7,713 nt of DNA, taken from positions 1-7,713 of the forward strand of contig URYI01000100.1 of NCBI GenBank assembly GCA_900552055.1, given 5' to 3'. The position numbers were made by a program, and so were the translations under genes. Under the pieces are notes generated by a model. That model had not been told where the DNA came from. It saw only the letters and a program-made list of their open reading frames with translations, and ran no database searches. Origin of the DNA: an uncultured Eubacteriales bacterium (GTDB lineage Bacteria; Bacillota; Clostridia; Christensenellales; QALW01). Below, in pieces: positions 1-4,935 of the stretch (the first letter of the stretch is position 1; each line of letters starts with the position of its first letter).

Positions 1-123
1 CAGCCTGCCAAACGCCGCGGGATTTTTCTGCGCCGCCGCTCCCACAGCCCCAAATTAAGCGCCGCCCTTTATTCCGCCTGCATTACAAAGCATTTTAAAA
101 GCATCAAAATTTCTGCATGTATC
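1..123. other. Left flank with no assignable gene
   Basis: No gene can be supported here. On the plus strand one frame is open from the edge and stops at 56-58, and two other frames stay open longer, the longest running through the hairpin at 131-152. Any of these could be the tail of a gene entering from the left, but none has recognisable content. On the minus strand the only start codons lead to peptides of about a dozen residues or fewer. It is best read as the 3' end of an unseen gene or as intergenic DNA. Confidence 0.4.
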
Positions 124-152
124 AAAAAACGCCCCGTGAATATTCACGGGGC
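124..152 (-). terminator. Rho-independent terminator of the surface-protein gene
   Basis: Positions 131-152 form a perfect inverted repeat: GCCCCGTGA, the loop ATAT, then TCACGGGGC. Read on the minus strand, the stem is followed after one base by six T residues (complement of 124-129). It lies 22 bases past the stop codon of the minus-strand surface-protein gene, where an intrinsic terminator is expected. On the plus strand the stem is followed only by ATTTTAAAT, so termination in that direction would be weaker. Confidence 0.9.
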
Positions 153-173
153 ATTTTAAATCAGCTTATTATT

Positions 174-3083
174 TTATTTTCTGCTGCCCTTTAATTTCCT
201 GCAAACAGGCACCGAGGCTATACCAACCGCTATAAGCGCGGACAGCATAATCCAAAGTCCCAGGCCGCCGTTATCCCCCGTGCCGCCGGGATTATCCATT
301 ATCTCCAGATTGGCTATGGCGTCCAATATGGCCTGCGCCATTTCGTCTACCTCTGCCTGATAGCGGATATCCAGGTTCCATTGTACACTGTCAACCGCTT
401 CCTTTAAAGCCGCGGCGCTCTCAGCCGTATAAATGCTCAAATCTTCAGGCACCTTTTCCAGCGCGCTCTCTACGGCCGAATAATCCGCTTCCTCATAGGA
501 CAGAGTTATCTCTTCCTGGTTAAGTCCGGCCGGCAGGAAGACAGTAAGCTTCAATCCATATGCCGTTTCCTGCCTGCTGCTTCCGTCTGGCAGCGTAATG
601 GTCACGGTCGCGTCCGCCATCTGTTCGTCAATTTCAAAGGTATACGGAGCCACGTTCTGACCCTGCGTGTTCTTAGGAAGGGGAGAAACTCCCTCAGCCA
701 GAGAATAATTATCCGAAATTATATTTCCGCCGTTAATAATTACCCTGTTGCCATCGGCTTCCTGGGAATACGCCTGGCTTCCGATAAGGCAGCCGTTCAT
801 ATGCTGGGAGGAAATTATAATTATGCCGCCGTTAATGGTAATATTGCCGCAGGGGCTGTAATCCTGGCCGCCTCCTATGGCCGCTCCGTCATTTGAGCCG
901 GCAGTAATTACGCCGCCGTTTATAATAATTTCATCTACATAGCCGTATTCCTCTGCATCGCCGTCCGAACCGGCGCCAATGCCCGCTCCGGCGTCACCCA
1001 TCGAAAGCGCCGTAACATTGCCCCCGTTAATGGTAATGCTGCCGCCCTGGCCGCGGTCGCCGCTTCCAATTCCCGCGCCGTCATCATCCAGGCACTCGGC
1101 ATATATATTTCCGCCGTTGATGACAATCTCTCCGGCTCCGCCTTCCCAGCCGCCGCCGATACCCGCACCATCGCTGCTGCTTAAAGCAGTAATATCGCCG
1201 CCGTCTATAATAATAGAGCCCGCATCCTCTCCTTCATTTCCGCCTATTCCGGCCCCATCTTCTCCGCCCAGAGCATAAAGGCTGCCCGTGCTTTCCTCCA
1301 GAATATGCAGTTTAGCGCCCTCAGGCACATTCAGTCCGGCGCAATATTCCAAGTTTTTCAGAACATTATTCCCCTTAAGGATCATTTCCACTTCAGCGCC
1401 TTCCAAAATGGCAAAGGGCGGATAGTACTCGTTAAATATGCTAAGTCCGATTAATGTTATTTGATGGCTGCCGCTCTCCACTATTACGCCGTATTCATCA
1501 GTATTGCCTATTATATAATAAGGGCCGGTATAAGCCGTTTCGTTGTCGTCCGCTCCCCGGTAATAGCCGGTTTCTGTGATAATTAAGGGTCCGTTATTTA
1601 TATATATCAGCCCGTTAGGAGTACCGTCTCCCAATTCGAGCGCATCTATAGCCGCTTCTATTGAAGACGCATATTCATTTACAGTTTCCTGCTGGCCTTT
1701 GCCTAAATACCAGTTAATATCGTTCACAAGCTCATAAAGCTCAAGCGCGCTCTCAAGAGTATAAGCCTCAGGGTTTTCAGGCATTTGGGCCAGCACTTCT
1801 TCCAGCAATGTATAATCCGCAATGTTAAGAGAAAGTATTACTTCGCGGTTTGCTGTATCGTCAAAATCCACTTTGCTGTAAACAGGCTCCTCCGCTCCAG
1901 GCAGAGTAATGGTCAGGCCGCATTCGTCATCATAATAGCCCTTACGCCATACAAACACATAGCCCGCATCCTCTGAATAGGGCAGATAAATAGTTTCCTG
2001 GTTATAATCGTCCAACATATCCAGTTCCCTTATTAAAACGCCGTCCCGGTATACCATAAGCTTTGCGCCGTTCCAGCTGTCGCCGAAATCATCGCTCATA
2101 GCTATTTCTATGGCGTCGGTGCCGTCCTCCTCTAGGCGGACAAAGCCGCAGACAGTACAGGTGTATTTTACGGCCGGCACATTATTGTCTGTGCCAGGTA
2201 CCTCAACGCCCTCATCCCATGTATGCTCCTCATCTTCGCTTTCCCAAAAGCATAAATCGCAGTATCCGTAATGTCCGTCCGAACCAAAATCTTCCCAAAC
2301 CACATCATGCGCTTCTGTGACTTCATAGCCGCAGGCTTCGCATGTTTTCTTATGCTGGCTGTCGTCTATCTCGTCGTAAGAAAAATTATGCTCCTCGTTA
2401 ATAGTTTCTCCGCAAATAGCGCAAAAGCCAGAATGCCCGTTCTCGGCCACCGAATAGCTGTCGCATTCATGGTCATGCAGCGTCCCGGTGCCCAGCGCCA
2501 AGGCAACAGAACGGTTGCTAAGATTACCCAGCCCCGAAACTCCCTCTGGATTAGTGACAACAGCATCAATATTTTCATTGATAGAACGAATAGGACTGCT
2601 CATGCAGTCAAGCTCCAGACGGCTGTTCTCCGTCATGGTTATGTTAACTGCCGCCCCCGTTCCGCTAAGCAGCTGGATTCCCGGATGATTATCGGCTATT
2701 ACTGTATTGGAGCCCTCGACGGTAATATTGAGCGTTACGCCGTTGCCGGCGTTGATGGCGCTGCGGCTTGGAGCTGAATGCATTGTCAGATTACGCAGGG
2801 TAACATTATAGGAGTCGCTCCCTCCATCCTCAGGAGAATTAAAATAAACCTCCCTAGTACCGCTGCCCGTCAGGATATAATCCCCCGTATAGCTCACCTT
2901 CGCCGAGTTTTCTATTACATAGCCGTCAGAATACACAATTATCCTTCCCTGGCCGACGTCCAGAACCACCGCATCATCTGCGGCCAGCGCGGAAAGCATA
3001 GGAAACATGCTTAAAAACAGCGCCGCGGATAAAAGCAGGCTGATAATTCTACCACATTTTTCCTCATAAAATACTTCCTCCAT
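174..3083 (-). CDS. Large secreted, membrane-anchored surface protein with beta-helix and FIVAR-like modules
   Basis: This encodes 969 residues with no recognised enzyme motif, so a binding or adhesive role at the cell surface is inferred. A hydrophobic signal sequence covers about residues 13-34, with likely cleavage after SALA. Residues 39-160 are beta-rich and resemble the start of a surface beta-helix. Residues 203-314 hold HxxxCxxC repeats. Residues 323-399 contain a GDSWNGA motif like the GDGWNG beta-sandwich domains. FIVAR-like three-helix modules lie at about 422-483 and 867-927. A second beta-helix covers about 490-790. The C-terminus reads NPGGTGDNGG, then a membrane segment (about 941-960) and a basic tail. 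That resembles a sortase signal but has no LPXTG. The stretch before each FIVAR module is similar too (about 391-485 and 827-929), so a strand-plus-helix unit has been duplicated. The start is doubtful: the ATG at 3083 has no upstream ribosome binding site and gives a glutamate-rich n-region (see the entry at 3057-3081). A terminator follows. Confidence 0.85.
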   Translation of the reverse strand: MEEVFYEEKCGRIISLLLSAALFLSMFPMLSALAADDAVVLDVGQGRIIVYSDGYVIENSAKVSYTGDYILTGSGTREVYFNSPEDGGSDSYNVTLRNLTMHSAPSRSAINAGNGVTLNITVEGSNTVIADNHPGIQLLSGTGAAVNITMTENSRLELDCMSSPIRSINENIDAVVTNPEGVSGLGNLSNRSVALALGTGTLHDHECDSYSVAENGHSGFCAICGETINEEHNFSYDEIDDSQHKKTCEACGYEVTEAHDVVWEDFGSDGHYGYCDLCFWESEDEEHTWDEGVEVPGTDNNVPAVKYTCTVCGFVRLEEDGTDAIEIAMSDDFGDSWNGAKLMVYRDGVLIRELDMLDDYNQETIYLPYSEDAGYVFVWRKGYYDDECGLTITLPGAEEPVYSKVDFDDTANREVILSLNIADYTLLEEVLAQMPENPEAYTLESALELYELVNDINWYLGKGQQETVNEYASSIEAAIDALELGDGTPNGLIYINNGPLIITETGYYRGADDNETAYTGPYYIIGNTDEYGVIVESGSHQITLIGLSIFNEYYPPFAILEGAEVEMILKGNNVLKNLEYCAGLNVPEGAKLHILEESTGSLYALGGEDGAGIGGNEGEDAGSIIIDGGDITALSSSDGAGIGGGWEGGAGEIVINGGNIYAECLDDDGAGIGSGDRGQGGSITINGGNVTALSMGDAGAGIGAGSDGDAEEYGYVDEIIINGGVITAGSNDGAAIGGGQDYSPCGNITINGGIIIISSQHMNGCLIGSQAYSQEADGNRVIINGGNIISDNYSLAEGVSPLPKNTQGQNVAPYTFEIDEQMADATVTITLPDGSSRQETAYGLKLTVFLPAGLNQEEITLSYEEADYSAVESALEKVPEDLSIYTAESAAALKEAVDSVQWNLDIRYQAEVDEMAQAILDAIANLEIMDNPGGTGDNGGLGLWIMLSALIAVGIASVPVCRKLKGSRK
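714..1256 (-). repeat. Six-fold GAGIGG / INGG beta-helix repeats in the surface protein
   Basis: Residues 610-790 hold six degenerate repeats of about 29-36 residues. Each has a GAGIGG-type turn (starting at 610, 639, 669, 699, 733 and 764, the last two degenerate as GAAIGG and GCLIGS) followed by an I-x-I-N/D-G-G strand (INGG or IDGG near 627, 656, 686, 722, 751 and 784). This regular pattern is typical of right-handed parallel beta-helices in secreted Clostridia proteins. At DNA level the repeats show as a recurring CCGCCGTT-type word about every 90 bases. The last repeats are the most eroded. Confidence 0.8.
2142..2477 (-). other. HxxxCxxC repeat region (possible extracellular zinc-binding modules)
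   Basis: Residues 203-314 of the surface protein contain four CxxC pairs (C221/C224, C248/C251, C275/C278, C309/C312). The first three are preceded by histidine in an HxxxCxxC pattern (H217, H244, H271) and followed by a histidine in an acidic context (H232, H259, H287). The period is 27 residues, then 34. Similar repeats occur in Clostridia surface proteins. Two Cys and nearby His could hold a structural zinc, or the cysteines could form disulfides. The sequence alone does not decide which. Confidence 0.6.
3057..3081 (-). promoter_or_regulatory. Ribosome binding site and out-of-frame start of the surface-protein gene
   Basis: On the minus strand GGAGG (complement of 3077-3081) is followed by a 9-base spacer and an ATG at 3065-3067, an ideal initiation site. 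This ATG is out of frame with the long reading frame and gives only an 18-residue peptide. Directly after ATGAGG comes a run of five A (complement of 3057-3061). A sixth A would give the start MRKKCGRIIS and join the frame exactly at the hydrophobic signal sequence, with a normal positively charged n-region. The in-frame ATG at 3083 overlaps the GGAGG itself and has no ribosome binding site of its own. The probable true start is 3067, with one base missing. Confidence 0.7.
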
Positions 3084-3159
3084 TTTTAAAACTAATAACT
3101 TGAATAACGCCTTGCCCTTTAATTTGCCCAGAATTGATTCTAAAAGGCTTACTTAATGA

Positions 3160-3188
3160 ATTTTAACATAAAACATATCGGCAAGCAA
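3160..3188 (-). promoter_or_regulatory. Candidate promoter of the surface-protein gene
   Basis: On the minus strand TTGCTT (complement of 3183-3188) is followed by a 17-base spacer and TAAAAT (complement of 3160-3165). The spacer ends in TGT, giving an extended -10. The -35 box is weak (3 of 6) and the -10 is good (5 of 6). Transcription would begin near 3153, leaving a leader of about 70-85 bases. The site lies in the 213-bp gap after the LysR gene, where I see no clear terminator. The surface gene could therefore be expressed both from here and by read-through. Confidence 0.45.
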
Positions 3189-3296
3189 GAAATTTTTATA
3201 TTTTATATATGCTAATTTTAACCGGACGCATCGCTTTTTGTATTCTTACTTTCTATTATTTTATTTTGGCTCTGTTTTTGCTCTGAAAACCAGCCT

Positions 3297-4808
3297 TTAG
3301 GGCGTAAATTCCTTTATAAACTCCGCCGCGGGCGCCGAGAGCGGGCAGTCTGAATAAGTCACCACCGTTACCGCCGTATCCAGCACCTTTTCATCCAGCC
3401 GGGCAATAGCCAGCCGCGGCAGCTCCAGCAGCATAACCGAAACGCACAGCTCTTTAATGTCCATATTGATTATGCGCACGGCAAAATATTTATAATTATG
3501 AATGTTTGGCAGAAAGCGTACGTTCATCCAGTCCGAACAGCAATGTAAAGCGTCCACATACTGTTCGCTGTTGGGCACCGTTAATATAAGCGCCTTTTCC
3601 AGCTCGCTGACCCGCCCTGACGAAATCATGGAAATACTCTGCCGATAGCTGGAAAGATCGGCTACCCTGTAATCATCAGCCAGCCGGTAAACATCGCTGA
3701 AATCATCAAGGACAAACGCGCCGTTGGGCAGCTCAGATATGTCGTTGACCATATATATCCCGCCTATGGCGTATTGCTGCCCCTTCTCCACCTGTTGATA
3801 CCTGAAATCAAACACAATCCTGTTGACATTCTCCATATTCTGAATGCTAGTACGGGTATCCATCCTGTTGCGCAGAGGAACGGTAGCCTGAACATCCAAA
3901 GGATATAGAAGATATCCGTCAAATCCCTTAGGGAGCACAACCGAGCATTCATCCGCATTATTAGTAGCATCGCATATATTGGGGTGCACCCTCTCTCCGT
4001 TGAGCTTATATACTCTGGCCTTGGCCGCATGAAAATATGAGCGCTTATCTTCGTAGTATGTGCCGCGGGCATATCTTTCAGCCATAGCAAGAGGCACAAC
4101 CGCAGCGCCCCTGCCCCTCAGCGCCATATTGGCCGCCGTCTCAAACTGCTCGCAGAGCACGCTGACTTCAGGCTCAAACCCGCTGGCCGCGCAGGCATGC
4201 ATTATGGCCGAAAGAGTTTTGCGCGTTATGCACAGGGGCACGCCGTTAAGCTGGGCAAAGGAGATATTGCCCCCGTCAAAATAATCCGCGCGGCTCTCAT
4301 ACAGCACGGCCATGGATTCGGAATTTTTATAGTGCACCCGCATATCCTCCATGGGCGAAGCCAGAGCCTTTATAACTCCCACGTCCACCGTCCTGTCCCT
4401 CAGCGCCGTAAGCACTTCGGTGCCCGATTTTTCATATATCTCATATTTGACCCTGGGAAATTTGCGGCCAAAGCGGTGCAGCGGACCGTCCAGCACCCAG
4501 GCCAGACATGCCGAGCTTACCCCCAGCTTTAAAATGCCTGTGTTGCCGTCGGCGCAGTCGTCCAGCTGGTCCCGCAGCTCACGCTCCAGCGCCAGCATCC
4601 TGCGCGCGTACCGGTAAAACAGCTCCCCTTCAAAGGACAGGCTCACGCCGTGCGAGCTGCGCTTTAAAAGCATGCAGCCCATCTCCTCCTCAAGGCTTTT
4701 AAGCTGTGTGCTCAGCGCGCTCTGGGCTATATGCATCCTGCGTGCGGCGGCAGATATGTTTCGTTCCTCAGCTATGGCTATAAAGTTCTCCAAATATGCG
4801 GTATTCAT
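3297..4808 (-). CDS. LysR-type transcriptional regulator with a large domain inserted in its effector domain
   Basis: This is a DNA-binding regulator of 503 residues, where the family norm is about 290-330. Residues 1-60 are a classical LysR winged helix-turn-helix (NISAAARRMHIAQSALSTQL, then a LEEEMG segment and LKRSSHGVSLSFEGE). A linker helix follows to about residue 88 and the effector-binding domain starts near GILKLGV (92). The effector domain runs normally to GRGAAVVPLAMAE (232-244), is interrupted by about 212 residues, and resumes near LPRLAIARLDEKVL (463-476) to end in the usual LSAPAAEFIKEF. Without the insert it would be about 290 residues, so the LysR part is complete. The insert resembles the repeated N-terminal domain of the divergent esterase, which is the probable main target. 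The start at 4808 gives the canonical LysR N-terminus; the ribosome binding site (AAGTGAAGTGA) is weak. Divergent orientation is typical of LysR genes controlling their neighbour and themselves. The ligand is unknown. Confidence 0.93.
   Translation of the reverse strand: MNTAYLENFIAIAEERNISAAARRMHIAQSALSTQLKSLEEEMGCMLLKRSSHGVSLSFEGELFYRYARRMLALERELRDQLDDCADGNTGILKLGVSSACLAWVLDGPLHRFGRKFPRVKYEIYEKSGTEVLTALRDRTVDVGVIKALASPMEDMRVHYKNSESMAVLYESRADYFDGGNISFAQLNGVPLCITRKTLSAIMHACAASGFEPEVSVLCEQFETAANMALRGRGAAVVPLAMAERYARGTYYEDKRSYFHAAKARVYKLNGERVHPNICDATNNADECSVVLPKGFDGYLLYPLDVQATVPLRNRMDTRTSIQNMENVNRIVFDFRYQQVEKGQQYAIGGIYMVNDISELPNGAFVLDDFSDVYRLADDYRVADLSSYRQSISMISSGRVSELEKALILTVPNSEQYVDALHCCSDWMNVRFLPNIHNYKYFAVRIINMDIKELCVSVMLLELPRLAIARLDEKVLDTAVTVVTYSDCPLSAPAAEFIKEFTP
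3423..4058 (-). other. Inserted jelly-roll-like domain in the regulator, related to the neighbouring esterase's N-terminal repeats
   Basis: This is approximately residues 251-462 of the LysR protein. Regulator residues 258-306 align without gaps to esterase residues 132-180: 17 of 49 are identical, including YF, Y-x-L-x-G, P-x-GF-x-GY and Y-x-LD. NRIVFDFR (329-336) matches TNIVLDVR, and IYMVND (351-356) matches FYLTNS. Past a short linker, VLDDFSD (366-372) matches LLEDFES at the start of esterase copy B. Residues 411-442 match copy B 287-319, with 10 identities and one gap, including RF-x-x-N and Y-x-YF. So the second half of the domain comes first and the first half follows. The esterase's conserved WCE is Y-V-D here. 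The assignment rests on alignment by eye. Confidence 0.75.
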
Positions 4809-4829
4809 TTTTTCACTTCACTTATCTAT

Positions 4830-4853
4830 AAAATAAATTGCGTTATTTATTTT
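4830..4853. promoter_or_regulatory. Candidate operator: 9-bp inverted repeat beside the esterase -35 box
   Basis: The arms AAAATAAAT (4830-4838) and ATTTATTTT (4845-4853) are perfect complements around the spacer TGCGTT. The arm-to-arm distance of 15 bp suits a dimeric LysR-type site. It ends one base before the candidate -35 box of the esterase promoter and lies 22-45 bases upstream of the regulator's start codon. It has no T-N11-A placed symmetrically on the dyad, and the region is very AT-rich, so chance is a real alternative. Confidence 0.35.
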
Positions 4854-4854
4854 T

Positions 4855-4883
4855 TTGATGACAACCCCTTACCCTATTAATAT
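4855..4883 (+). promoter_or_regulatory. Candidate promoter of the esterase gene
   Basis: TTGATG (4855-4860) and TAATAT (4878-4883) are 17 bases apart; each matches the sigma-A consensus at four of six positions. Transcription would begin near 4890, with a leader of about 45 bases before the start codon at 4936. A moderately weak promoter like this would suit activation by a LysR protein. Confidence 0.45.
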
Positions 4884-4897
4884 ACAATATTTAATAG
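4874..4897. promoter_or_regulatory. Candidate operator: inverted repeat over both divergent -10 boxes
   Basis: CTATTAA (4874-4880) and TTAATAG (4891-4897) form a perfect 7-bp inverted repeat around a 10-base AT-rich spacer. It covers the -10 boxes of both candidate divergent promoters, so a protein bound here could block both. T-N11-A spacings occur within it (for example 4875/4887 and 4877/4889), but these are common in AT-rich DNA. Confidence 0.4.
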
Positions 4898-4907
4898 CAA
4901 ATTTCAA
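4879..4907 (-). promoter_or_regulatory. Candidate promoter of the LysR gene
   Basis: On the minus strand TTGAAA (complement of 4902-4907) and TATATT (complement of 4879-4884) are 17 bases apart; each matches consensus at five of six positions. It is the best-scoring promoter in the divergent gap. Its -10 overlaps the esterase -10 on the other strand almost completely, so the two promoters face each other and should compete for RNA polymerase. The regulator's leader would be about 60 bases. Confidence 0.5.
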
Positions 4908-4918
4908 TATACATTTTT

Positions 4919-4926
4919 AAGGAGGT
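4919..4926 (+). promoter_or_regulatory. Strong ribosome binding site of the esterase gene
   Basis: AAGGAGGT is an almost complete anti-16S match, nine bases before the ATG at 4936. It fixes the start of the esterase and contrasts with the weak site of the regulator, so the enzyme should be made in much larger amounts per transcript. Confidence 0.9.
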
Positions 4927-4935
4927 AATGATAAA

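Noticed and set aside
979..1278. Plus-strand open frame rich in Pro, Ser and Ala
   Set aside because: It is the complement of the Gly-rich GAGIGG repeats. Its composition is explained by the coding strand.
2271..2777. Plus-strand open frame of 168 codons
   Set aside because: It lies wholly inside the minus-strand surface-protein gene, lacks a ribosome binding site and has no coherent domain content. It is a shadow of the real gene.
3268..3295. Hairpin just after the LysR stop codon (GGCT...AGCC with inner GTTTT/AAAAC)
   Set aside because: The stem is short and interrupted, and on the minus strand it is followed by an A-rich run with no T tract. It is not a convincing terminator.
3764..4099. 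Alternative minus-strand frame inside the regulator's insert, considered as a sign of a frameshifted or separate gene
   Set aside because: The LysR frame is continuous and matches the esterase module on both sides of this stretch, so the insert is translated in the main frame.
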